Positions 34,401 through 45,892 of a stretch of DNA of 64,000 bases are shown piece after piece. The DNA is from Echria macrotheca (Eukaryota; Ascomycota; Sordariomycetes; Sordariales; Schizotheciaceae), in NCBI GenBank assembly GCA_030411725.1, contig MU839829.1, positions 496,001 through 560,000 of the forward strand, written 5' to 3'. The translations under genes and the position numbers were made by a program. The notes beneath the pieces are model-generated. The model was given only the letters and a program-made list of their open reading frames with translations, was not told where the DNA came from and did no database searches. Each line of letters opens with the position of its first letter. Within the stretch, counting starts at the first letter, position 1.

Positions 34401-35407
34401 CCGTTTAAAGCGATGCTGGCCGCCGTGGCCACCGTGGGAGCCGATCGTTGCGACGCAAACTCGGGCCGTTGACCTACCGTCAAGTTGCTTGTCGACAGGT
34501 TGCTGAGTCCACCTGTGGGAGGGAGCCGGGGCCTGCCTTGACAGATAGGGGCGGGGAGGAGGAATTTCTGAAAGTCGAGGGCCACGTGAAGGGGTGTGTT
34601 GCCGTCATGGCGCTGCTGCTCAAAGGCACGCGGGTCAGCCTTCTTGATGAGATCTTCAACGCCTGCGAGGTTGTGCTGAATGGCGAGGTGCAAGAGGTTC
34701 TCGGAGCGGTCGTTCAGCTTGCACAGCTCGACAGCGGCCAGTTTGTCGGGCATCAGGTTGCAGAGGTAGACGGCCAGACTGGGAGTGGCTGTGGGCGGCG
34801 TATCCCCATCAAGGGGATCGAAGGCATCCTTTGGCCTGTCGATGTCGAAGCTGGCGGCGGCGAGGAGGGGTTTACAGCCCCATTTCGGGTCCAGCTGGGA
34901 CGGGTCGATCTTGGTGATGAGTTGCAGGAGAAACTTGGCCTTCTGCAGCTTGTACTCAGGCGGATAGATCTGGTTGGCAGTTTCGAGAACAAACTGGAGG
35001 AAGTTTATGGGCGCTCTCTCGGCCTGGGTTTCGGCGAGGGACTTCTTCTCGAGCTCGAGGAGGGCGCGTGCAAGATCTCGGTACGCCTCGTGCTGCTCTC
35101 CCACGCCCCATGTGTCCTCGGCGTCCCACTGGGTTGTCGAGTCCTTGCACACGAAGCGGACCAGCTCGTTTCTTCTCCGGCGTATCTCATCAGCCGGATT
35201 CTCGGACATCGGGGCGTGCACCGGCTGCACCGGCTCGCGCTGTTCTGGCTGCGCGTCCTCGGCGTCCACATCGTTGCCCCAATCCTCAACATCGTTCACG
35301 GCGTCGTTCTGCGGAATTACGTGGAAATTCATGAATGGATCATCCGACCAAGTCGGGGCCCGGCCGACCCGCCAAGGATCCGAGGCGAAATCACCAGCGT
35401 CAGACAT
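31450..35407 (-). CDS. Ankyrin-containing subtilisin-like (S8) serine protease
   Basis: Six exons (35407-33520, 33428-32947, 32861-32832, 32766-32543, 32455-32089, 32031-31450), 1190 residues. Residues 236-282 hold ankyrin-like repeats (ENLLHLAIQHNL, DGNTPLHVALDF). A disordered, basic linker follows to about 630. Residues 630-870 form a conserved middle region (FQWLKGEKEVKSIL, CLRGLEVRYLNW). The S8 protease domain is C-terminal: Asp914 (ALLDDGVD), His955 (TNQHGSKMAW) and Ser1113 (VGNSGATALAAG). The usual oxyanion Asn (AAGN) reads AACD, so Asp1052 is there. No signal peptide, so probably intracellular. Start at 35407; the upstream in-frame extension lies in the promoter. It is divergent from the NLR-like gene 518 bp away. 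The 30-nt exon 3 is supported by frame and splice sites. Confidence 0.86.
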
Positions 35408-35925
35408 GGTCGGTGTTTTCGTCCTGTCTTTGTTGGGGGTGGGGATGGCGAGAAGGAAGTCCGGGATAGGACGGATGGTGGTGTTTGGCCTGTCACCTGG
35501 AGACAGCAGTGGAATCTGCTTGTTTCCTGGGGCTGAGCGAGCGAGTGTGGTAGTTATCGGGCCAATCTCCTGCCGACGACTTCCTCGCGCTGTTGCTGCC
35601 TTATTACCCCGCACTTGGTTATCAAACTCTTCAGCCCCTGGTTAATGAATCGCACCTTCCTATATACCTAGTTGAGTTACTTCCATACTCCGTATGCCTC
35701 TTGGCGTGCCCGTCACGCCCATGCTGGCTGCCCCCCCCCTGCACGTCGCACGATTACGCGCCCAAGTTCGCGACCCAAGACGTGGAGGGTCGTCGCAGCA
35801 CCTTCGACATCACTTCGCTCCTGCCCGTCTACCTTGCTTAGTATTTGCACACGAAACCGGGTCTTCCACAGTTTGTTCCTCGCTGCTGCTTGATTTCAGG
35901 TGGTCCAATCGACACGGGGCATCTG
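35408..35925. promoter_or_regulatory. Shared divergent promoter, S8 protease / NLR-like gene
   Basis: 518-bp region between two head-to-head start codons. It contains a C-run near 35731 and an AG acceptor-like TTGATTTCAG just before 35900 that could end a 5'-UTR intron of the NLR-like gene. No discrete regulatory site is certain. Confidence 0.5.
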
Positions 35926-38900
35926 ATGGAAGTCATCGAGCCACCGCTTCCATGCGGCCTGCCAGGTGCAATCTCCTGCGATGGACTACCCGAGCCTCCC
36001 CCTACGACCAGGTAAGCATCTTGCCGCGCTCTGAGAACCCTCATTCTTTGAGCCATCTGACAACTTGGCCAGGGTGGTCATGGTCGACGGTATTGGGGGC
36101 CCTGTTTCGGCGGACCGGCCCCAGTGGATGGAACATTGGCTTCCCCCAGGTGACGCGAACGATGTCGTCTTTTCCCCCAGCCCGTCCGCCATCGTCGACC
36201 TCGGCAAGGGAGGGGATTCGGCGAGTGGGCTGGAGTCAGAGGCGCGAAGGCTGCTGGACGATCTAGTAATAAACGATTCCCACCTCCCGCAAATCATTCA
36301 GCCGAGTATTTGCTAACTGTGAGGCTTGCAGATCGCCCAAGATCACAGCGGGTTCTGGGCTTTCTGGACTGATGACATAGGTGGCTCAGTTGTCAAGTTG
36401 GTAAAAGAAACACAGCCCGCCTCCCTTCCCGCTCTCGGGTCGTTGCCACTCTCCAGGTCCTAACAGAGCTGCTACTAGGCACTCATCATTGCTGCCGAAG
36501 AAGCCCAGTATCGCCGCATTCTGAACATCACACAGGCGGTCGTGAGTCGCTACCGACTGGCCAGTTCCTTGCTCTCTGCTCACCACGCCGTGTCAGATCT
36601 TCTTTGGGACCCCGCATAAAAGTTCCGCTGCGCACAGCATCGACTCGGCCCTCTTCTCCCTCATCGAAGCCCGTTTCGGTAACCTGCTTGGCGACTGGCT
36701 TCCCAAAACCGTCAATATATTATCAAGAAAGTTGGAGAATATCCACGATGGCTTCATTCGTCTTTGCCATCGGTTCAAGGTTGTTAGCTACTACCAGCGG
36801 ACCCCGACATCGGCGCTCACCTACCGCGTAGTCAGTCAGCCATAGGTACTGCCCTGTTCCGTCACAGCTGCTGACTCGATTCCGAACTTCTCTAGCTGGT
36901 CCCACAAGAATGTGCCATCCTCGACTTGGATGGCGAGGTCACCCTCGGGGTCGACCGGGCACACGATGGGATGAAGCAATTCATGACGCGCCATGAAGAG
37001 CACATTGCCCGGACGCACCTTATGAACGCCAAAATTGGTATGTACCTGCCTACCTATCGTTCAGTTTGTTCACCACCCGGGGGACTCGTACCTAAAGTAT
37101 CTACTCGGGCGGTGTGTTGACCAGCGTAAAATTGTTACAGCACTCTGGGATCCGTTCCGGTACGCCATGGCCATGCTCGAACCGGTTCAGTTCGGGCACG
37201 AAATCAACCTGACCGAGGGGCTCTGTGGGGGCTTTCCGCCGAGCCAGCCGGTCGAATGCGATCTCGACAAGCAAACTCGGCAAACTCTCTTGGACTGGGT
37301 ATTGTCCAAAGGTGTGGCTACCACGCATCTGGTGATTCGGCCGCCGTCCTCGGCGGATCCCACGCGACTTGCCAACGCGGCCGCCCAAGCCATCTGGGAT
37401 TGCCCCGAGGCTCTGTGGTCTGCACGTCCTGGCATAGAGGCGCCGGATGTGGACGGGAATCCTCCTGATCGCGTCTGGCTTCTCACCTCTCTCATCCGGC
37501 AGCTATTGACGCAACAACCTCATGCATTCTTGCATATGGGACACCTACTAGACAATCTGGCCGACGCCATGCGACACAACTTACAGGCCTGGAAGGCGAG
37601 GACTCTTTGGCTGTGCCTTCGAGCCTTGATCCACGCCCCGGTCGCTGCTCCGATGTACGGTTTCCTGCCGCTGGAGACACCGCAGGGCCGGGAGCTGTTG
37701 AAAGAGATCGATTCGGAGTTGCAAGGGACGGATTCCCAGCTTAGGTTAGTCTTGTTGGCGGCCGGCAGCAGCCATGTTCTGGATTTGGACAACTCCCGGT
37801 TTGCTACACTTGACGCTCAAGTGGATAACGGCCACGAAGAGCAGAGCCCTGCAGCGGAGATACCCGATAAAGTGCCATCAAAATCGCGGAATGCGCTGCT
37901 GTCGATTCCAAAACTCGCAGAGCAGGTGTCCTTGTCCATGCTGCGTCTCTGTCTTGCCGACCTTAGCTCCTCCGTGTTCACATCCTTGGCCTGGGTTGCG
38001 TTTGCTGTCCGGCCGCTTAGCACAGATGAGTTGGACCACGCCGTCGCCCTGACTGGGATGCCAGATGGCCTGGCCTTGGCTGGGACCAGCACGGATGGCT
38101 TCCCTCGCGGGGCTGCTGTCCGTCTGCTCGATCAGCTGCCGCAAATCGCTAAAGTCGACCGGGAGAAAGTGGTGCTACGCATCCCCTACGATCGCACGAG
38201 GGAGACTCTACGTTCCCACTGGCCGAATTCGCACGATCTGGAGGACACTTGGTCTCCGCATCTATACCTAGGAGATCGGTGTTTAGGACTCATCAAAGGA
38301 GTATTCGGGGTGCCAAGCCCGGACGAAAGCGTGAAATGGACGGTCGGAGACGTGCAAAAAATCCAGGGCGGTGTCACGGAGTACGCTGCTCGCGCTTGGG
38401 TCGTCCACTGCAGCCTGGCGGTGAGGAGCGGATCACCGATCGACAGCCGCAGTACCCTGTCCGAATTTGCTGCCGACGAGTCGGCCATTCATAACTGGCT
38501 TTTGTTTGTGGAGTATCTCTCTCGTCCACCGCCGCCGGCCTCGGAGTCTCCTACGTATACCCCTCTGGACATTTCGGACCCGCGCCTAATGGAGTGCTTG
38601 AGCGTGCTCGGCCGCTTCGAACAGCTGAAGACGCTCTACGAGCTGGCTTCCCGTCCATCCTCACTGCCGGCGCTCGGCCGGCTTCTTGTCTACGCAGCCG
38701 ACAATGGCAGGTGCGATATAATCGATTTGCTCCCCGCCGAGGCTTTCCAGGGGGCGGGGGGAGACGCCGTTTCACGAGCGCTCGCTTCTAGCGATCGGAC
38801 CGTCTACCAGGCCGTGAGACGGAAAGCTGTCAGCTGCGATGTCTTTGACACGCCGGTGATGACACAGGCCCAGTTGGCCGCGCAGATGTTGGGCAATACA

Positions 38901-41900
38901 GCCGTCGCCACGGGTCTGCGACGAGAGTTGCTTCGCCTAGGTCGTGGAGAGGAGCGGGATATCTGGCTTTCGGGCGCCTTGCGCCGGGCGCTCGAGTATG
39001 GCGATGAAGACACTGTCAAGGAGCTTCTCCATCATCAAGGCTCGGCCAGCGGGTCGACGGAGCTCGGCGAACCCGGCGACCCTGCTTCCGAATGGATTAC
39101 CCTCCACACAGCGGCCTACTATGGAACACTGGACTCCATTCTGAGGGTCGAGCCGACGCGGGACATGGGCGTCACATCCCCCGATGGCTTAAGCCCCTTG
39201 TTCATCGCCGCGTCAAGAGGACTGGCGCGTCTCGTGCCCCTTGTGATTTCTCACGGGGCATCAGTAGATGCGGCCAACACGGGCAAGGATGGATGGACGG
39301 CGCTGCACGCGGCCAGTCGCTTTGGTCGGTGTCATACACTCGGCGCCCTTTTGCAGGAGAAGGCGGACGTGACGATTCCGGATCAAAACGGCGACTTCCC
39401 GCTGCATCTCGCCATCCGATGGGGCCATGCTCGCGCGGCCGAGCTGATGGCGGAGAATTTCCCGTCGGTCGCAGATTGGGACTGGTCGCACGGGTACGGG
39501 CAGGGTGACGAAGGCCGACAGCTACACGCGCCAGTGGAGCTGGACACGGGTGACGGCGACCCGCTCCCGGTTGCTCATGAGGCGTCCGTCTCGGCTCCCC
39601 TCAACCGCGCCAACTCGGAGGGTTGGACGGTCCTGATCGAAGCTGCGCACCGAGACCTGCCCACCGTCTGTCGGCTTCTCCTGGAGCGGGGCGCGGACCC
39701 AAGCCTCGTAGAGGACTGGGGAAAGCTGGCTCTCCACGGAGCCGCCAGGATCGGATCGGCCCGCATCGCGAAGGACCTGGTTGACAAGGGTTCCGTCGTC
39801 AACCAGGCTATGAACAGTCTATTCGACACGCCTCTGCATTTCGCGTGCTATCGAGGATATGCCGAACTGACCGAGCAATTGCTGCCGCTTGCCGATCTAA
39901 CCCTCGAGGACTATTGGTCGCGCACCCCCCTTTCGGCCGCCGCGTCTGCCGGCCACACGTCGGTCGTCAAGATGCTCCTGCCCCGGTACAAGCCCAATGC
40001 TAGGGCCAAAGCACTCTGTTCGGCCGTTCAGTATGGCCACCGCGAGGTGGTAGCCTACCTCCTGGATGCGGGGTGCCCAGTCAACGGCGTGGACGCCGGA
40101 TCGGTACCCCTCGCACACGCACAGTTGAATGACCACTCGAGGATGGTACAGCTGCTGGTCCAGAGGGGTGCCGATCTAAACCGCGAAGACTCGTCTGGGG
40201 AACGGGCGCTCGTCAGAGCCAGCAAATTGAGCTCGTCCGAAGCTGTCAAGATTCTCGTCGACGGTGGCGCCGATCCCGACGCGGAGAGCAACGGCGATAC
40301 ACCACTCTGCAGCGCCATCTACTGGGAGCGTCTCGACACTGTACGCCTTCTTGTTGAGCGTGGCGCCCGGCTGCGGCTCTCCAGTCAGTGGAGCCATTAT
40401 GTGAGCCTGCTCGACTTCGCCATGGGTTTGTCGACCAAGGAGGTTGTAGGTCTGCTCGTCGAGCACTATGTACATGGAAAGCACGAAGACGGCCTGACGC
40501 CCGGCAAGGCTCTGCTAGCTGCCGCCAAAAGGGATGAGGGCGAGATTGTCGACCTCATCCTCCAAACTTGGGTTCCCTCCGCTGAGCCGGGGGTATCGGT
40601 CGCATCCGAAGCCGTGCGTTACGCCGCGTCGGCGGGCAATATTGCGCTCCTGGACAGGCTGATACGACACCCGGCCGGGAAGAGCGCTGTCAACTCGGAA
40701 ATTCCCGACAGACCCAAGGCCGGCACACCGTTGCACGCCGCCATCTTGTCTGGGATGGAGTCCGCCGTGCAGGTCCTGCTAGACGCCGGTAAGTGTCAGA
40801 TTGGATGCGATTATTCCCTTCTTTGGTTATATTTGGGCTGTCTCGGGAGTGCAGAGCTCCTGGAACTAAGACATGGGTCGTTTTCCCCCTAAAGAGGCAA
40901 TAGCTAATCGCATCTACCATAGGTGCCGATCCCGGCAAGGTATCTGGGGCGCACGGCACCGCCTTGAATGCGGCGTGTTTTACAGGAAACGCCGAGCTTG
41001 TAAGCAAGGTGCTTGGCCTTCTCGCGCCGGAGCAAATCGGCGTGGTAGCAGGAACGTACGGCACGCCCATACAATCGGCCGTGATGGGGTTCAAGAACTG
41101 CGCGGCCGAGGATATGATCAAGGTGCTAGAACTCCTGTGGACGCGAGGCGCATCCCCCTCGACCGTCGGTGGCCTGTTCAACACGCCGCTCCATCTTGCA
41201 GTCAAGCTACCCGTCCCGGTCGAGGTAGTGGCCTGGCTGATGAACCAATCGGCGTACTCGCTGAACGTCCTGGATGCAGCTGGACGCAGCCCTTTTCACT
41301 TGGCCGTCGTAGGCGGCGACTGGGGAGTGTTGCAAGCGGTGGTGGACAAGATGGAAAGCATCGGGTTACCCGACATTGGCGTCACCTTGCAGTCACGAGA
41401 TAACCAAGGGCTCACCCCACTGCACTATGCCGCTGTTTCCAAGACGGCCGATATGATGGAACGCTTGCTGCAACTGCTGGAGGAACAGGGCTTGCTAGCA
41501 GCGGCTCTTGACAGCAGCGATGTTGACGGCTGGACCCCCCTCCACTGGGCATGCCGCCAAAGCATCAGTACCATCGTAGAGCTGCTGATAGCAAAAAAGG
41601 CAAATACTTTGGCCAAGACCCGGCTTGGCTGGACTCCCCGACACATCGCCATCTTACACGGCAACGGCGACGCGACATACCTTGCGAATGCGAACCTCCC
41701 TGACACGGGCGAAGTCGGCGAGGGCCTCCCCGATGGTGCAGCGGTGACAGTAGGTGGATACTGCGATGTTTGTTACGTGGTAAGCATGTTATCATGGCCC
41801 CTTGTGATGCAATCGCGAAAGCGACTGGAGTGTCGGGCTAACCCGGTGTCTAGACGATATCCTGGAGATACTGGCACTGTTCGAGCCCAGACTGTAATGA

Positions 41901-41991
41901 CTTTGATCTCTGCTACAAGTGTTATAACCATGCGGATCAGGTCCACCCGTCCAGTCATGTGTTCGAACCCGGCCCATACTCTCAAGGCTAG
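35926..41991 (+). CDS. NLR-like (STAND) protein: hydrolase-like - NACHT-like - ankyrin array - ZZ zinc finger
   Basis: Nine exons (35926-36011, 36073-36265, 36332-36400, 36479-36541, 36597-36830, 36896-37037, 37141-40788, 40923-41779, 41854-41991), 1809 residues. N-terminus: alpha/beta-hydrolase-like fold as in SesB-type fungal NLRs (VVMVDGIGGPV; elbow FWTDDIGGSVVK, residues 104-115; FFGTPHKSS, 139-147). The nucleophile position is Asp108. Residues 310-600 align with a NACHT region: LLDWVLSKG, then HLVIRPPSSADPT (325-337) where a P-loop should be, LLTSLIRQLL (376-385), and MYGFLPLE (434-441) where Walker B should be; neither nucleotide motif is kept. A winged-helix-like AFAVRPLSTDELDHA follows, then roughly 850-1740 of ankyrin repeats (DGWTALHAASRFGR, NTPLHLAVKLP). 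The end is a ZZ finger (CDVC, CSSPDC, DLCYKC, HPSSH). Exon 5 donor is ambiguous by 3 nt. Confidence 0.85.
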
Positions 41992-42880
41992 ACTAGCAAC
42001 ACGTTATGCGGGGAAGGAAAGTGACACGATAGGTACCCAGCCTCCGCATCCGACACCTTGAGGCGGTTCTGTGGCGATTCAGGCACCCTGACGGGCAGCG
42101 GTCGCAAGCGCTGCTGGTGCGCGCCAAACTCGACATCAGCACCTCAGATTTCTTTGTTCACTTGCAGGCAACTGAGTTAAACGGATGAAGCTGTTCAGGA
42201 CCAACCGAATCGGTGTAGCAGAACAGATAGATAGATGACTTGGCCCAGCTTTTGCTGGACCAGCAGAGAGCTTCGTTTTCCACAGGCTCTCTCTATTTTT
42301 AGCTAAAAATACCTGCTGCGCTCTATCCGATCAATAAAAAGGGATTGTCAAACAACTTACTCCAAAGTGAGACATGTGAGGGTCAATAAAGCTATAATCG
42401 CCCCGTCCACTAGAACTATCGCTTGGCGGGTCAACGGCCTATACTCAACGATTACCATCGCATCTATCTACTGAATTAATTCACATTTCAGAAGGAGCTC
42501 AGTCGTCCATGGGGCTGTGTCTTGAATGACCTCTTCTTGTTTGCAGAAAACGGTATTGATCTTCCAATCTTGATATTCCGAGTGGAAAGATGTATCAAAC
42601 ATTGCGCCGCAAGATAACCAGAAGCTGAGTGTCAGAACGATGTTGCTCGTACCTAGGTATCGACCGAAACGACATGATGACAGTCCACACAGGGAAAATT
42701 GCTACTAGAGGAGTCATATGCTACCTGCATTGTTAACATATTTTTCATTCAACGTAGAATTAACATTTCACACTAGATAGTGGACAGGTATCTGGCATAT
42801 ATTCGTTCGCAAAAGTGCGCATCTCTCCGCTTACAACCCCATCCAGCAAAGTTTTTCAGGGTATGTTCGTCACGACAAAA
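41992..42880. other. Intergenic between convergent genes
   Basis: 3' flanks of the NLR-like gene and of the transporter gene. AT-richer than the surroundings; no gene or repeat recognised. Confidence 0.5.
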
Positions 42881-43977
42881 TCAGTCCTTGTGCTCGCGCT
42901 CCTGAGCGGCCAAGTCGACATCCGTCCTGGGCCAGAAGCGACTCAGGTCGCCAACGGGCAGGTTCAGCGTGATCCTCATCTCCCCAGCCATGATTATGAA
43001 GCACATATACCAGCCCAGGAGAGCCACCACGAATAAAAGCGCGCCACCGCCCTGTTGTTTTTGTCAGAAATCTCTTTCCTTTGAAAAGAAGAAGAGGGGG
43101 GGCGGCAAGGGACTCGAGACTCACCTTCTGCAGCTTCCCAGCCATGTCGAAATCACCCGACGACACCTTCCAGTACGCACCGGACAGCACCCAGGCGCCG
43201 ACGCTGACGAGCAAAAAGATAGCGGCAAACACCGAGTTGATCTTGCACGTGAAGATGAAGAAGGTGAAGAGCGCGAATCCCCAGACCAGCAGGTAGAGCG
43301 CGATGACGGCGTTGTACTCGGGCGACGCGAAGCCCGACGGGTCGTCCTTTGTCGCGTACGCCGTCGCCAGGCCGAGCGTCGGGAGCTGCAGCATGCCGAA
43401 GGAGAGCCAGAAGACGGCGAAGAGGCCCATGACCATCATGGGGAAGAAGTTGCCCATGACCCACTCGAAGACCATGGCGAAGATGAGGAGGACGGGGCCG
43501 ACGAAGAAGAAGATGCCGCTGATGTTTTTTTTGTGTTAGTTATTAGATGCTGTTACAGCGAAGGAATCGAAAAAAGGAGGAGTGCTTACACGACGGGAGT
43601 AAAACCGGAGGCACCGCCCCAGCCCATCAGGACCATGGAGAATGTAAAGGTGGAGATGACGAAGCTGAGAAGAGACAAACGCGTCAGTTTTGCTACCTAG
43701 GTAGTATTCCTCAATACGATATTTCGAGAGGACAATATACCTACCCAACAAAGCCGAGCGCGGTGGGATTGGCAAAGCGCCGGTTGTAGTCGCCGACATG
43801 AGGCACCTTGGGCGTGAGATACAGCTTCTCAAAGAGCTCGGGAGACATGGTGACGCCCGTGGTCGTCCTGTGCAGACCCTTCTCCTCGTCGTCGATGGCG
43901 CGGACGCCATTGTGGGTGGCGATCGGCTCGGTGGTGGTGGTGGTGGTAGCCATTGCTGATGACAGCTGCTCGGGCAT
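42881..43977 (-). CDS. Acetate/succinate transporter-family membrane protein (GPR1/FUN34/YaaH)
   Basis: AceTr-family protein (yeast Ady2/Ato1; Yarrowia Gpr1), a six-helix plasma-membrane protein for acetate or ammonium export/uptake. Exons 43977-43745, 43664-43590, 43518-43125 and 43051-42881 give 290 residues. The signature NPTALGFVGF (family NPAPLGL) lies at the first membrane helix, directly after the cytosolic tail (VPHVGDYNRRFANP). Six hydrophobic segments follow; the C-terminus is charged (AAQEREHKD). An alternative start is Met9 at 43953. Introns (80, 71 and 73 nt) all restore phase. It has no evident link to the neighbouring NLR-like gene. Confidence 0.9.
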
Positions 43978-45892
43978 TCAGGTGGGTACCTTGTAAATCT
44001 AACAACCATAAAAAAAAGCTGCAGAAGCAACTATGAAGAAAAAACGAGATCCCGGAGAAAAAGGTGGGCGGCGGCGGGACCGCGTCCACCTTAAGTAAAC
44101 CTAGTTCCGTTCCCATCCGCTCTTGTAGAGACGAGGGTGGCCGCATCTACTAGGTGTGCTGCGTGTGCATGGGTTCTAGTCTGGTTCAACCATGTGGACT
44201 TGCAGCCCGCGGAAGCAGACTCCCTACCTGTCCGCCCATCGATGCGGATGAGCTGCAGAAAAGGACAAGGACGGGACACGGCCGCAGTCCAGTCCAGTCC
44301 CTCCTCGCCCGATTTGGTTCATGTTTGATTCGTTGGACCGTTTTTTTCTGGACGGCGCGCCACCACCACCACCATTGCGCTCGGTCGTCCGCAGGGGAGG
44401 GAGGGGAGGGGAAGCAAACCACCCCCAAAAAAGGTTTGTTTTCGGGGTCGGGGTCGAGTTCGGCGACCAAGATGACGGTTGCCCCAAGATGACCCCAAGA
44501 ATCGGGACCCTATTATGAGGGGAGGATTTGACATGGTTGACAAACCAAAAACACGCGACGAATCGGCGGCTAGACCTAGCTTCTTTTTTGTCCTTTACCC
44601 CAAAAGGTGTCTGCCGTGTGACTTTTTTTTTCGGGGATCGGGGGGAGCTTGTCCAACCTAGCCGCTGGACAAGTGCCGGCAGCAATAAAAACGGCCGAAT
44701 AGTTACCCGGGTTCTGTGGTCATCTGCTGTGAACCTCGCAGACCGGGAGGATTGTCCCAGGACCCCAAACCCCGAGGGCAAAGATGTTTGTGGCTGGCAC
44801 GGACGCGTCCTTGAGAGCGTGTCATTAAGGTAAGGGGCCGGGTCCCGGATCTCTTTTTTGTGTCGCTTTTCTTTCCCGTGAGGAAACTGATCAGCCTTCT
44901 TTTCATCAGAGATACACGTACATAGGATTGGGGAGGAGCAAGGTGGCACCGCATCGACCCAACCTTGACAGGTCCCTTCCCGTGTTTTCTTGGCCGATGC
45001 TGGTTGGGGGGGGGGCGGGGTTGGTAGGTATGGGCTCTGGATGGGATTGGGATTGCGTTCCATGAAACACTCGAAAACTGCGGGGAAGGGGGGGATTTCT
45101 GAATCGGGAACTAACACACACACACACACAGCACACTGACAGCCTAACTAAGTGTACCTTCCCCGCAGCAGGCATGACAGCTCCGCGTCTTACCGGCTTG
45201 TCAAAGTTCCTGACTGGCTGACATGGCTGCGTGGTTCGATGCATATGTATGTATACAATTTCGGCCTATCGAGAGCCTACCTGGACCGGTAACACACTTT
45301 CTTCTGCAAAGGTCGACATTTTCCCCGCTTCTGAAGTAGCATTGGGACAGCAGAGTCTTGTGGTTTTGCTGTACCTGGTTCGTTGGTTCACGGGTGCCGC
45401 ATGCCAGCCGGGATCTTTCATTGACCGACTGCTGTGCCTCGCAGCTGCTCGCCCACGGACTCTTTGGGCCGCCCTGGACCGCGACTGTGCGTGTGTGTGT
45501 TGCTTTGGCCAATCATACAGCTCCGCCTAGGTTCCAATCTTAGCATTTCATCGAGATGTGAGATGAGTGGGTTCTGCTTTGAGATTTTCTCTATACACTG
45601 TCTGTGTTTCACAGTATCGTTATCATTGTGTTGATCTCGAAACAACATAAAAAAGCAAATGGTCAATGCAAAGTCACAAGTGCTCACTGCTCACCCTCAG
45701 CCCTGTTACTGACCGCTAGGCTCTAGCTCCCTTCGGTCACCAGCCAGTGTACCCTGTAGGCCCGTCTCTATTACAGGTTTTAATAAGCTGATCTTTAGGT
45801 ACCTAGGTACTGAACTGCCTAATACTTAACCATATAGTAAAACCGTTAAAATGCCCAAAATTAAGCCCGGGTTTTATCGCCAATCTCCCTCC
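43978..45892. other. 1.9-kb intergenic region with simple repeats
   Basis: Long upstream region of the transporter gene. Contains purine- and G-rich runs (near 44390-44470 and 45005-45020) and an (AC)n tract at 45114-45131. The long minus-strand frame 44224-45129 is low-complexity and not credible. Regulatory content cannot be resolved by eye. Confidence 0.5.
45114..45131. repeat. (AC)9 microsatellite
   Basis: About nine AC dinucleotides in tandem. Confidence 0.85.

Noticed and set aside
34448..35536. 362-codon open frame on the plus strand
   Set aside because: Antisense shadow of exon 1 of the ankyrin-S8 protease gene, whose minus frame has clear domains and consistent splice sites.
37038..37140. 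Sequence HHPGDSYLKYLLG resembling a P-loop at the start of the long plus-strand frame
   Set aside because: It lies within a well-formed intron (donor G|GTATGT, acceptor GTTACAG) that preserves phase, and it lacks the GK[ST] core, so it is not a Walker A motif.
44224..45129. 301-codon minus-strand open frame
   Set aside because: Low-complexity Pro/Arg/Ser composition over G/C-run DNA, no domain, no supporting start or splice sites.
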